Shown: positions 42,783-51,923 of the stretch, in pieces | Layout of the letters: each line of letters opens with the position of its first letter | Position numbering within the stretch: position 1 is the stretch's first letter | NCBI RefSeq assembly: GCF_900099975.1 | Contig: NZ_FNEI01000009.1 | Span: 62,001-126,000, forward strand | DNA: 64,000 nucleotides | From: Arthrobacter cupressi | GTDB lineage: Bacteria > Actinomycetota > Actinomycetes > Actinomycetales > Micrococcaceae | Reading direction: 5' to 3' | The notes under the pieces: generated by a model | What the model was told of the DNA's origin: nothing | What the model saw: the letters and a program-made list of their open reading frames with translations, nothing else | The model's database searches: none | Translations under genes and position numbers: made by a program

Positions 42783-43745
42783 ATGGGCACGGAGCATGTC
42801 GATGAAGCCAGCCACGGCGGGTCAACCGCGAGCGGCGCTGACGGGGAGGAATACTCCCTTTGGAACAGAGCCTGGGCCAGAAGGCCTCAGTCCCCAGAAG
42901 AACTCTGGGCAGAGATCGGCTTCCTGAGTTTTTCCCTTGGGATTGAAACCAAGTTCGTCTGGCGTGGATTGCCGAGCACAGATTTTGAAGTCAAGTCGTC
43001 GCTGGCACGCCGACTGATCGAACAGGGAATTGAGCCAACAGAGGCGAATCTCCGCTTCAACGAGGTGAGAGCGATCAAGGCCGCCCGAGAGTGGGGCCTT
43101 GGCCATTCTCAGTATGGATATGCTTCGGACCTCCACCTGTTGGCCCTCATGCAACACCACGGAATTCCAACGAGGCTAGTTGACGTCACATATAACCCAT
43201 TAACGGCTCTCTGGTTCGCCTGCGCAGACCCACGCCTCATGGACAAACCAGGCGTGCTTGTGAGCATGGCGGTAAGCGCCATCCCTGTTATCGAAACCGT
43301 CCCGATCCTGCCGAAAGAAGCAACATGGGGATCCGTAGGGGATCCCCTCGGCTTCGATTACTCGCAGGCTCTCGGGAACTCAGCCTCCAACCGGCTGCCC
43401 TTTCTGGTTCAACCGATCGTCCGAGATCCTCGGATGACTGCCCAGGAGGGGCTGTTCATAACTGCCTCTGTGCCTGAACAATCGGATGCGACTCCCCTTT
43501 GGGGGTTCCCCTATGAAGCAGACTGGACCTTGCTCAGCTGGGTTCGAGAAATGAAAGACCTCGACATGGGTATCCACGGTGACCGTTGGCCATCATTCGG
43601 GACATTGGGTCTGATCATCGAGCCCGAGGTTAAGCGGAAGATCCTGCCTATCCTGGAGAACAGCTTCAATAGGTCTCACCGGACGATGTACCCCGATCTG
43701 TCAGGATTCGGAACCCATAAGTTCGGTTACTCGGAGGCCAAGTAA
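42783..43745 (+). CDS. FRG-domain protein
   Basis: A 320-residue protein with the FRG domain: KFVWRGLPS (R61-G62 being the name-giving motif) and LLALMQHHGIPTRLVDVTYNPLTALWFAC. FRG proteins are common beside restriction and other defence genes; their biochemistry is little known, and a nucleotide- or RNA-related activity has been guessed. ATG 42783 follows AGGAGA. It is divergent from hsdM across about 300 bp. Placement makes a defence role likely. Confidence 0.85.
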   Translation: MGTEHVDEASHGGSTASGADGEEYSLWNRAWARRPQSPEELWAEIGFLSFSLGIETKFVWRGLPSTDFEVKSSLARRLIEQGIEPTEANLRFNEVRAIKAAREWGLGHSQYGYASDLHLLALMQHHGIPTRLVDVTYNPLTALWFACADPRLMDKPGVLVSMAVSAIPVIETVPILPKEATWGSVGDPLGFDYSQALGNSASNRLPFLVQPIVRDPRMTAQEGLFITASVPEQSDATPLWGFPYEADWTLLSWVREMKDLDMGIHGDRWPSFGTLGLIIEPEVKRKILPILENSFNRSHRTMYPDLSGFGTHKFGYSEAK

Positions 43746-44083
43746 GCGTCGTCTTGCAGGTTCAGGAGACCCTGACGTCAACGCCCACGACCTTCCTTGG
43801 ATACGGCGTCGCGTGCCACAGACAGACTCTCATCGACACCGGTTCCGGTCCTTCTCGTTGCCCTTTTAGCCCGAAGGGTGTTGCCGGGCGATGCCGTCGA
43901 ACGGCTCATGCTTTCATCCATGGAGATTGACCTGACCCGTTCAGAGCCCGGAGGGCGTGGTTAGCCACGTCAAGGCGTCCGGGAACAACGGGGAAGAGGC
44001 CATGGAAACGGCCAGCGCATTCGTCCCCGAGGATCACTTCCTGCTGAACGCCCTCTGAGATCGATTGCTGTCCCGGTGTTGCC
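43746..44083. other. Non-coding or decayed stretch at the right side of the defence genes
   Basis: No supported gene. Short frames only; possibly decayed sequence that once belonged with the UmuC remnant next to it. Confidence 0.4.
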
Positions 44084-44645
44084 TTACGCGGCCTTAACGA
44101 TGGGCAGTTCGGCCCATTCGGTCGTGTAGCGAGGGCTGAGCATCGCGCGCTTCATGGACCAGTCAGGGCCGCCCGCCTTTAAGGCCTGACACGCCGAGGC
44201 CGATGGATCCGCGGCCGAAGCGTTTGGCGACGTCTTCCAGAAGCGGGCCGATGAGTTTCTCCTCGTGGGGTTCTCGAACAACTGCAGCGGCGGCTGGTTG
44301 CCTGAGGGACGCAGGTCCTTAACCATGATCCCAGCGCGAACGTACTTCAGCCCCTCGTGAATACTGGGCACCAGGGCGTGCAACCTTTTGCTGAGGATCA
44401 CAGGATCAGCGGTAGGCATCGGCAATGGCACCACTACGGACGAGGAGGACGTGTCCTGGGGGTTGTAGTAGGACGTCGCCGCGAACGCGGTCAGGACTTT
44501 TGCCTCCAGCTGTGGTTTGCCCAGCCGTGCGGAGGCTTACTGGGCGTAGACGGTCATGACCTTTCGCATAGCCCTTGGCGTGCGAATCGGGATGGAGAAG
44601 GACCGGAAGAAGATCAGTTGGTCCCACCGATGCGTTCTTCCTCCA
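44084..44645 (-). pseudogene. Remnant of a UmuC-type (Y-family) DNA polymerase gene, C-terminal part
   Basis: Reading the minus strand and changing frame as needed gives, in order, WDQLIFFRSFSIPIRTPRAM, RKVMTVYAQ, a TAA stop, ASARLGKPQLEAKVLTAFAATS, YYNPQD, ADPVILSKRLHALVPSIHEG, RAGIMVKDLRPSGNQPPL, then in another frame LLEDVAKRFGRGSIGLG, and finally DWSMKRAMLSPRYTTEWAEL in the first frame. These are the little-finger and C-terminal blocks of UmuC. One stop and at least two frameshifts, plus loss of the catalytic palm, make it a dead gene. Confidence 0.8.
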
Positions 44646-44898
44646 TCGGGAAAGGCCTGAGGAACACGCACGTGCACAACAAAGAACCGGTCGCCCACAA
44701 GCACAAAAAAACACAAGCCGTATGAACCCACATAGGACCGACTTTTTGGGCCTGTACTGGAGTAACCAGTTATCAGGAAGTGAAGTGAATGCACTGATGG
44801 ACAGCTCGATGAGGCTCTGCAAACGCACTCTCGACTCTCGGATTGCGATAGCCGGTACTTCAAGCCCCTATGGAACCCTGCCCAAAGTCTAGACGGCA

Positions 44899-44933
44899 GA
44901 GAAGAGGCGCACCGTTCGTATGCGCCTCTTCTC
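44899..44933. terminator. Hairpin terminator
   Basis: A perfect 13-bp stem (44899-44911 with 44921-44933) and 9-base loop. It lies 40 bp past the end of the broken MFS gene. The stretch from 44646 to here holds no supported gene. Confidence 0.65.
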
Positions 44934-44973
44934 TTGCATAACTTTAGGCGTTGCGCCTTTGCAGGCCCTTAGG

Positions 44974-46328
44974 TCACCGTAGGTGCTCTGCCGGGTGTTG
45001 GATGTTCGTGACCCGGTCGAGGGTGACGAGCGATTCCCGGCGGGTTTCCGGAGCCCAGAGGCAGCAGACCAGACCGCCGATGATGAGAACGGCGACGCAA
45101 GAGAAGAGCGCGACGTTGATACCGAGGCCGGCCAGGACAAGCGGCAGGAGGAAGGTGCTGGCGGCTGAGCCGATGCGGCTGCCAGCCGTCACGATTCCCA
45201 GGCCGGACGCACGGACCTCCGTGGGAAACAGCTCGGGCGGGTAGATGAACTCCAGGTTCGCCGCCGCAGCCAGAACGAGGGCGAAGGCTGCAAAGAGGAT
45301 CACCGCCAGGACGGTACTTGACGGAGACAGGATGACGAGCGCTGCCAACAGGAGTGCTCCGATAAAGAAGCTGCCGGTGAGGAACAGCCGCCGTGAGAGG
45401 CGGTCGACGATGATCATGCCGACGATGGCACCGGTGAGGAGGAAGATGTTGTATGTCGCTCCTGCGGCGAGGCTGTTGGTGACGGCTAAGGCTGCCATAA
45501 TCTGCGGTGCGAAGGTTCCCAGGGCGAAGTAGGGGATGACCTGGCAGACGTAGAAGACCACGCCAACGATCGTGCGGCGACGGTGCCGGCTGGTGAAGAG
45601 TTCCCGGTAGCGGGACTGTTTCCTGGCTGCGGCGACCGGGACCGAGGGCATTTCCACGTTCGGGCCGGCGATCCGGGTAACAATCGCGGCGGCCTCCTGC
45701 GTCTTGCCTTTGAGCAGGAGCCAGAGCGGAGATTCAGGGATGCCCACGCGGACGGCGAACACGATAAGTTCGGGAATGGCGCTGGCGATCAAAATAAACC
45801 GCCACGGTTCATCTCCGACACCGGAAAGGAGGAACCCGACAAGGTAGGCAAAGACATATCCTGCTGCCCAGGCGACGGCAAGCATGCTCAGGAGCTTGCC
45901 GCGGAAGTGGCGCGGTGCGTGTTCGGTGACGAGTGTTTTGCTCACGACATAGTCCGCGCCGAGGATCATTCCAATAACGAGCCGTATGGCCAGGAGTTGC
46001 CAGGCCTCCTGGATGAGAATTGGGAGACCGACAGGCATGCGATAAAGAACATGTCGAACCGGAAGATAGGGCTTCGCCCGATCCGGTCGGCGATGGGTCC
46101 GGTGATGACGGCCCCGAGGAAGAGACCGGAGAGGGTGGCTGCACCCAGGAGCCCTGTCAGGAGGGGCGTGAGGTGCAGGTCCTGCTTGGCGGAGGCGAGC
46201 ACAATGCCGATGATTCCAAGGACAAAGCCGTCGCTGAACTGGCCCCCGGATCCCGCGATGGCGACGCGGATGTGGAAGGGATTCAGGGGGATGTTTTCGT
46301 ACTTGGTTGATGCGGTTGCAGCGCTCAT
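44974..46328 (-). pseudogene. MFS transporter with a single-base frameshift
   Basis: ATG 46326-46328 opens a normal MFS N-terminus (SDGFVLGIIGIVLASAKQDL, GPIADRIGRSPIFRFDMFFIACLSV). The frame is lost near 46018; the rest of the protein, from LIQEAWQLLAIRLVIGM to the end, continues in a different frame. Restoring one base in the run read TTCTCATCC gives a continuous protein of about 451 residues. It overlaps the aspA stop by 4 bases and would have been its transporter (C4-dicarboxylate or amino acid type is a guess). Either a recent pseudogene or a sequencing error. Confidence 0.85.
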
Positions 46329-47602
46329 CGGGTTGCCTCCGTTCCGCCGGTACGAGCTTCGTTGACTGCGCGGGTGGTGGCGTCGTAACCGTGTTCGGCG
46401 GCCATGGCGATCCACCGGTCAAAGCCTGCGTTGATGTTTTCGTGGAGCAGGCGACCATCCCAGGTCAGGTCTTTTATGCACTTGCGCGCGAAGGTGGTCG
46501 CGCTGGCTGTCAGGTCTTCGAAAATGTTCAGGATCGAGTCGACGATCACTGGTTCCATGATGTTCAGTTCCAGTTCGCCTGCGGCGACAGCGCATTCAAC
46601 CGTGTGAGCGGCACCACGGATGCGGTAGCTGAGCTGCATGACGAACTCCGGTATAACCGGATTGATCTTTCCAGGCATGATCGAAGAACCTGCCTGCACT
46701 GCAGGCAGGGTGACCTCACTGATGCCGCCACCGGGGCCGGAGGAAAGGAACCGCAGGTCCGCCGCGATTTTTGCCATCGTGATCGCCGCGCGGGCTCCCG
46801 CGGAGGCAATCGCGGCATAAGGATCCAGATGGGCGAGGGCGTCCACAAGGTCTTCCGCCCCGGTCAGTTGGCGGCCGGTCGCCTGGCTGAGTTCGTGCAC
46901 ACACAGGTCCCGGTAGCCCTCAGGTGCCCCAATGCCCGTTCCCAGGACCGTGGCCCCGATCGGAACGGAATCTAACTCGGCGGTCGCTGCGCGAAGCCCA
47001 TCTGTCACACGGCGGATAGCCGTAGCATGGGACCGGTGTGTCTGGCCGACGCTGAGCACGACGGCGTCCTGCAGGCAGGTCCGGCCCAAACGCTGGGTTG
47101 CTTCATATTCTGCTGCTTTGTCTTCGAAGGCCTTGACAAGGGCGTTGAGTGCGGCCAAGGGACCCTCAGCGAGTTCCCTGATGGTCAATGCCATGGCCGT
47201 CGGGTAGGTGTCGTTGGTCGACTGGGATGCGTTGACATGATCATTCGGGTGAATGGTGTTACCGGCAATCTGGGACGCCCGGGCGGCGATGACTTCGTTG
47301 AAATTCATGTTCGTTGTCGTCCCGCCTCCGCCGAGCACAAGTGCCGTCGGGAACTGGGCGCCATGCTGTCCTGCCGCTATCTCAGCGCACGCAGCCTCAA
47401 TAGCCTCCGCCACGGATTTCCCGAGGACATCCAGCCTGCCGTTGGCCCGTGCCGCGGAGGCCTTCACGAGCGCGTAGTTCCGGACGAAGGCCGGCACATC
47501 GCCAACAGCGCGTCCGTTGGTACCGAAGTTGTCCACGGCGAGCTTCGATTGTTTGCCGTAAAGGACCTGGCCGTTGGACGTCTCTGTCTGAAGGACCGTC
47601 AT
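46325..47602 (-). CDS. aspA: Aspartate ammonia-lyase-family enzyme
   Basis: A 425-residue member of the aspartase/fumarase superfamily, which eliminates ammonia from aspartate to give fumarate. The signature GSSIMPGKINP is at 305-315, with the catalytic serine loop; NASQSTNDTYPTA (125-137) and VGQTHRSHA are the other active-site blocks. It is slightly shorter than E. coli AspA. AAAGG precedes ATG 47600-47602. The stop overlaps the MFS start. Divergent from an IclR regulator; two matching 17-bp sites lie between them. A related lyase activity on another amino acid is possible. Confidence 0.88.
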   Translation of the reverse strand: MTVLQTETSNGQVLYGKQSKLAVDNFGTNGRAVGDVPAFVRNYALVKASAARANGRLDVLGKSVAEAIEAACAEIAAGQHGAQFPTALVLGGGGTTTNMNFNEVIAARASQIAGNTIHPNDHVNASQSTNDTYPTAMALTIRELAEGPLAALNALVKAFEDKAAEYEATQRLGRTCLQDAVVLSVGQTHRSHATAIRRVTDGLRAATAELDSVPIGATVLGTGIGAPEGYRDLCVHELSQATGRQLTGAEDLVDALAHLDPYAAIASAGARAAITMAKIAADLRFLSSGPGGGISEVTLPAVQAGSSIMPGKINPVIPEFVMQLSYRIRGAAHTVECAVAAGELELNIMEPVIVDSILNIFEDLTASATTFARKCIKDLTWDGRLLHENINAGFDRWIAMAAEHGYDATTRAVNEARTGGTEATR

Positions 47603-47675
47603 TTCTTAACCTTTCGAGTGATGCGTACCACAAAGCATCGAAGGTACGGTCACCACGGCTGCATCCGCCAAGAAA

Positions 47676-47692
47676 GTTGTTGTGATAGCAAC
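47676..47692. promoter_or_regulatory. IclR operator-like site A
   Basis: Read on the minus strand: GTTGCTATCACAACAAC. It matches site B (47743-47759) at 15 of 17 positions in inverted orientation and has GTTG/CAAC ends. It lies 74 bp before the aspA start. Confidence 0.65.
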
Positions 47693-47742
47693 ACATTTTT
47701 TCTTGGTCCTTAGGCTTTTGGTGATGATTATCGGGGGTGCAG

Positions 47743-47759
47743 GTTGCTCTCACAGCAAC
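47743..47759. promoter_or_regulatory. IclR operator-like site B
   Basis: GTTGCTCTCACAGCAAC: arms GTTGCT and AGCAAC form a 6-bp inverted repeat. It lies 16 bp before the regulator start codon, in a position suiting autorepression. Confidence 0.65.
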
Positions 47760-47775
47760 AAGAAGGGAGATTGGC

Positions 47776-48540
47776 ATGGGTGATAGCGCCGCGGAGCGAG
47801 TTGCCGCTTTGCTGCTGGCGTTCGAAAACCCAGGACGGGCCGGCGGCGAACATTCGGTCAGTGAACTGGCCCGGTCGGTTGGCCGGGAACGAAGCCAAGT
47901 ATCCAGAATGCTCAAGGCACTTTCACGAAGCGGTCTTGTTGAACAGGATCCGGACAGGCGCACATACCGGCTGGGATGGAACCTTCGAATCCTGTCGACG
48001 GGAGCAGGAAACTACCCGCTTGTGCAGGCCACTCGACCGGCATTGCAGGCGCTGGTGGCTAAGACCGGAGAAGTCGCCCTCCTATCGGTACAGGAAGGAA
48101 ATCGCTCTCTTACCGTGCTGCGGGAAGAGTCACAGCAATCTCTACAGGCCGGAGGATGGGTGGGCCGCCGATCACCCATGCACTGCACCGCATCAGGGCG
48201 AGCACTCATGTTTGATTTCGACGAGGAACTGATCGAAACACTGACCACAGACGACCTCAAGATTCCGACGTCGGCCCCGGGAGCGCCCAAGGATCTGGCT
48301 TCGCTCCTGCAGAGAGTCCACCTCGAACGAATCAGGGGCTACTCGGTAGCGTCCGAGGAAGTCGAGATAGGACTGACTTCCGTTGCAGCTCCCGTTCGAG
48401 ATCGTCTGGGTCATATTGCAGGCGTGCTAAATATATCCGCCCCTACCTCCCGGATCATCACCAAGACAGATTCCATCGGTCAGCTCCTAATCAACGCATC
48501 ACGGGCAATCACGCAGAACCTTGGGTCCCGTCGGACGTAA
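47776..48540 (+). CDS. IclR-family regulator of the aspA locus
   Basis: A 254-residue regulator: N-terminal winged helix (SVSELARSVGRERSQVSRMLKALSRSGLVEQ, about 25-55) and C-terminal effector domain (about 75-250). ATG 47776 has AAGGGAG upstream. Divergent from aspA and flanked by two copies of a GTTGCTNTCACANCAAC site. A partial copy lies in front of the second MFS gene at 50153. It is inferred to control aspA, itself and perhaps that transporter. Confidence 0.9.
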   Translation: MGDSAAERVAALLLAFENPGRAGGEHSVSELARSVGRERSQVSRMLKALSRSGLVEQDPDRRTYRLGWNLRILSTGAGNYPLVQATRPALQALVAKTGEVALLSVQEGNRSLTVLREESQQSLQAGGWVGRRSPMHCTASGRALMFDFDEELIETLTTDDLKIPTSAPGAPKDLASLLQRVHLERIRGYSVASEEVEIGLTSVAAPVRDRLGHIAGVLNISAPTSRIITKTDSIGQLLINASRAITQNLGSRRT

Positions 48541-48655
48541 TTGCTGCGGGCGAGAACTCGCGAAATTCCAAGGATTCGAGGTCAAGACCCTAGTAGGTCT
48601 TGGCATCTGGCCACCTTTTCTCGGGCCGACTTGGCCAGCGCCCAGGTTAGCTAAA

Positions 48656-48697
48656 TGCTTCAGCCTCCGCAGCGTCGATGCTGCGGAGGCTGAAGCA
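48656..48697. terminator. Bidirectional terminator between iclR and the MFS gene
   Basis: A perfect 18-bp stem (48656-48673 with 48680-48697) and 6-base loop, placed between the convergent ends of two genes. The flanks from 48541 to 48764 hold no gene. Confidence 0.75.
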
Positions 48698-48764
48698 CTT
48701 CTCCGTCGAAGTCCGGGCTGTCCGAAGCGTCGACTTCCGTGTTGCTCTTCGGGGAATCTCCTAG

Positions 48765-50153
48765 CTAGACGGTTGTTGATTCCCGCTGGTTGTGGCCGTT
48801 GGTTGTGGGTGGTTCCGTTTCTTCTTCAAGCGCACGACGTGCGGTCTCGGGCGCGACCTTCCAGGACACAAATGCTCCCAGGGCCAGCAGAGCGACGGTT
48901 CCGATCATGAGGACCTGAGCACCGTAGGCGGCGATGACCAAGGGCAGAACGAAGGTGCCGATGGCTGCTCCGATGCGGCTCAGGGCTGCTGCCATGCCTA
49001 CGCCGGCTGCACGCATGGAGGTGGGGAACAGTTCGCTGGGGTATACGAACTGCAGGTTTCCGGCGATTGCTTCGATGAATGCGTAGATGCAGAGGCAGGT
49101 GATGACGAGCCAGGCATCGGGTTTGGGAAGGACGGCCAGGGACGCCACCGAGACTGCCATCATCCAGAAAGTTGTGATCAGCATTCCGCGCCGGGTGAAG
49201 CGGTTCACGATGATCATGCCAACCACGCCGCCGACGGCGAAGAACGCATTCTGGATCAGGGTCGGGGTCAGGCCACTTTGGAGGCCCAGAGCCACGAAGA
49301 GCGAGGGCAGGAAAGTGAAAATTGCAGTCTGGGGGGTTGCCTGGGCGATCCAGAAGAATCCAGCAAAGAGCGTCCGTGTCCGCCATTTCCGGCTGAACAG
49401 CAGTTTGAGGTTTTCAATCCCGGACCGGCGGGCCTTCGGGGCGTTCTGGAAAGTCTCGACCAGGTCTTCAATCCCTGCATCGCGGTGGATGTGCTTCTTG
49501 ACGATGGCTTCGGCTTCGGCGGTACGTCCTTGCTGCACCAGCCAGCGCGGGGATTCGGGAGATCCAAGCCGAAGGAGCATCACAATGGCCGAAGGCACGG
49601 CGCTGCTGACCAGGATCCATCTCCAGGCGTCAGCTCCGAGGTTGAGGCTGTTCAGGAGTACGCCGACGCCGATGGAGGCCAGGAAGCCAAAACGCCAAAC
49701 AGCGGCCAGGCTACCCAGGAGAGGGCCACGGAGTTTTTGCGGCAGTATCTCGGAGAGGTACGTCGGACCGACCGCGTAGTCGATGCCGATGGCGATTCCG
49801 AGGATGAGCCTGATGAAGAAAAGCTGGAGGGCGTCCTGGACGAAGAACTGCAGGATCGAGGCAGTCAGGAAGATTGCCAGGTCGATCTGATAGAGCTTCC
49901 GACGACCGATGCGGTCCGCGAGCTGCCCGAAGCTGATACTTCCAACGAACAGGCCAATGAGCGCGGCCGAACCAACCAGGCCGGCGTACAGGGGCGTCAT
50001 TCCGAAGTTTGCCGGGAGGACCGCGAGAGCGATGGACAGGACACCCAAGGTGTACCCGTCTACGAACTTTCCGCCGCCGGTGAAGATCGCCAATCGGTAG
50101 TGGAAGCCCGTCGCTGGCGCGTTATCAATGGTGAACTGTGGCTTAGTAGCCAT
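48765..50153 (-). CDS. MFS transporter, metabolite:H+ symporter type
   Basis: A 462-residue transporter with 12 predicted helices. The loop 2-3 motif GQLADRIGRRKLYQID and the central SPESPRWLVQQGR are typical of the sugar-porter/AAHS-like branch. It is the intact cousin of the broken MFS beside aspA (shared DRIGR, ELFPT, IVGMII blocks). ATG 50151-50153 has GAAAGGA upstream; an earlier ATG would add eight residues. Substrate unknown. A TGTGATAG element shared with the IclR sites lies about 95 bp upstream. Confidence 0.88.
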   Translation of the reverse strand: MATKPQFTIDNAPATGFHYRLAIFTGGGKFVDGYTLGVLSIALAVLPANFGMTPLYAGLVGSAALIGLFVGSISFGQLADRIGRRKLYQIDLAIFLTASILQFFVQDALQLFFIRLILGIAIGIDYAVGPTYLSEILPQKLRGPLLGSLAAVWRFGFLASIGVGVLLNSLNLGADAWRWILVSSAVPSAIVMLLRLGSPESPRWLVQQGRTAEAEAIVKKHIHRDAGIEDLVETFQNAPKARRSGIENLKLLFSRKWRTRTLFAGFFWIAQATPQTAIFTFLPSLFVALGLQSGLTPTLIQNAFFAVGGVVGMIIVNRFTRRGMLITTFWMMAVSVASLAVLPKPDAWLVITCLCIYAFIEAIAGNLQFVYPSELFPTSMRAAGVGMAAALSRIGAAIGTFVLPLVIAAYGAQVLMIGTVALLALGAFVSWKVAPETARRALEEETEPPTTNGHNQRESTTV

Positions 50154-50522
50154 CGCAGTTGTCCTTTCTGGGGCCACAAGCGGCCACGTGTAAGGGGGTG
50201 ATGATTCGCGGATTGTTGGGGATTTCGAATCCGCTAGAACATCTGCTGCCTGTGATAGTACTCACACGTTCCGGCCGGGAAGAATGGCTTCACCTTAAGG
50301 ATGGCTAGAGGGTGCGTCAGAGAGTTCTGTAGCTCGTGATCAGCCTGTTCTCCTGCCTCCGCCATGGGAACGCCGGCTGGGTTCACAGACAATCCCGGTA
50401 ACTCCGGCCAGCGAAAACTTTGCTGTAAGAAGCATCAGAAAAGCCACCGCTTCCGGTCTGTCGCCAGTGTCGCCGGCCTTTGTAGTGTCGTTGGCACCCC
50501 ACCTACCGGAAGGACTTTTCCC
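50154..50522. other. Divergent intergenic region
   Basis: About 370 bp with no gene. At 50246-50262 it holds a sequence matching IclR site A at 10 of 17 positions, including the exact core TGTGATAG. It must carry promoters for the MFS gene and for the DUF6421 operon. Confidence 0.5.
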
Positions 50523-51923
50523 ATGTCCGTTAAAGCACGCGATGAACTGCAGCTTCAAGCAGCTGAGATCAGGTCTCTGCCTGCGTGGCAGGAACTGAAG
50601 GCATCAGTTATCGACCTGCAGCAGGTACAGGTCAAGGACGGTTCCGTCCCGGAAATCTCCGATCACCCACGTGCCAACGCAAACATCGACAAGATCCTCA
50701 CCTCCATTCAGCTGCTCCAGCCTCATTTTCCGCATGACAGCGAATACCTGGGCCTGGTTGTGCAGGACTTCGTGAAGTGGCAGTCCGCCGGCCTGGGTGA
50801 GCCGGACTTCCTGGACTCTCTTCTTGCCTTCCAGCCGCAGCAGTGGCGCATCAACGGGCTGCCGCACCTTGTGGTCTTCCCCATGTACACCCAGAACGGA
50901 AGCACCAACCGCTTCGTCGAAGCAGTGCTGATTGATGTCATCTGGCCGGAGTTCATCGACGAACTTGAGTCCACGAAGTACTCCAACAAGCTTTTTGTGC
51001 CAGTGCACTTCTGGGACTTCACCCCCGGCTACGACACGAACTCGGCTGTTCTGTTTCCCGAAAGCGTTGCCGTGCGCTCGACTCCGAAATTCACGTGGGG
51101 CGCCATCTTCGCCGACCGGGAAGCCGCGCGCTTCCGCCGGGTTTTGAAGGCGGCGGCGGAAATCACGTCATTGCAACTGCCCGATGACGCTGCGGCGCTG
51201 ATCGATGACCAGAAACTGTGCCAGGAAACCTTCGTCATGTGGGACCTCATCCATGACCGCACCCACATGCGCGGTGATCTTCCCTTCGATCCGTTCATGA
51301 TCAAGCAGCGCATGCCGTACTTCCTGTACTCCCTTGAGGAGTTGCGGTGCGACCTGACGGCCTTCAAGGAGTCCGTCCTCGTCGAAAAGGATGAGGCAGC
51401 ATCCGAGGAAGCCCGCAAGCACGCCAAGCTGGTCCAGTACGCAGTAATCTTTGACCGGATCTTCCGTTTTGCCATCACCGGCAGCCGGGTGCGCAACTAC
51501 GACGGTCTGGGCGGACAGTTGCTCTTCGCCTGGATGCACCAGCACCGGGTCCTTCACTGGACCGACGGCAAGCTGAGCATCGACTGGAAGGACGTCGCAG
51601 GCGTTGTCGTTGAACTGGCTATCGCCGTAGAGGAGCTGTACTGGCGTTCCATCGACCGGCCCAAGACCGCCCACTGGCTGGCCGCCTACGAACTCATTTC
51701 CACGACGCTGACCCCCAACCCCGCCTCCGCATGGGCCAAGGGACCCGACGCGCTGCCCCTTGACGGAGCTCCGCGCGGACTGACGGATCAGGTCCTTGAT
51801 GACGAGTTCCCGCTGTCCATGTTCTACGAGGCACTCGAGAAGAAGATGCGTCCGGTGATCGAATCAACCGCCGGCATCACCGGAGATGCTTCCGCACAGT
51901 TGCCGGAAGAGGCATCGGTATGA
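50523..51923 (+). CDS. DUF6421-family protein
   Basis: A 466-residue soluble protein with no signal or membrane segment. It has a helical N-terminus, then LPHLVVFPMYTQNGS, PVHFWDFTPGYDTNSAVLFPE and a His-rich block WDLIHDRTHMRGDLPFDPFM. HDRTHMRGD, together with FAWMHQHRVLHW later, looks like it could bind a metal. I recognise it as the DUF6421 family, which has no assigned function. ATG 50523 gives a clean start. It is coupled by 4-base overlaps to an SDR dehydrogenase and a threonine aldolase, so it probably works in the same small-molecule pathway. Confidence 0.78.
   Translation: MSVKARDELQLQAAEIRSLPAWQELKASVIDLQQVQVKDGSVPEISDHPRANANIDKILTSIQLLQPHFPHDSEYLGLVVQDFVKWQSAGLGEPDFLDSLLAFQPQQWRINGLPHLVVFPMYTQNGSTNRFVEAVLIDVIWPEFIDELESTKYSNKLFVPVHFWDFTPGYDTNSAVLFPESVAVRSTPKFTWGAIFADREAARFRRVLKAAAEITSLQLPDDAAALIDDQKLCQETFVMWDLIHDRTHMRGDLPFDPFMIKQRMPYFLYSLEELRCDLTAFKESVLVEKDEAASEEARKHAKLVQYAVIFDRIFRFAITGSRVRNYDGLGGQLLFAWMHQHRVLHWTDGKLSIDWKDVAGVVVELAIAVEELYWRSIDRPKTAHWLAAYELISTTLTPNPASAWAKGPDALPLDGAPRGLTDQVLDDEFPLSMFYEALEKKMRPVIESTAGITGDASAQLPEEASV

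Noticed and set aside
45966..46415. Two separate small transporter genes at 44974-46328
   Set aside because: The two frames are the front and back of one MFS protein, joined exactly by one base; a frameshift is the simpler reading.
48792..50201. Long open frame (469 codons) opposite the MFS gene at 48765-50153
   Set aside because: It mirrors the GC-rich codon pattern of the MFS gene; composition is Asp/Glu/Gln/Gly-rich without any domain, and the opposite strand has clear MFS motifs.
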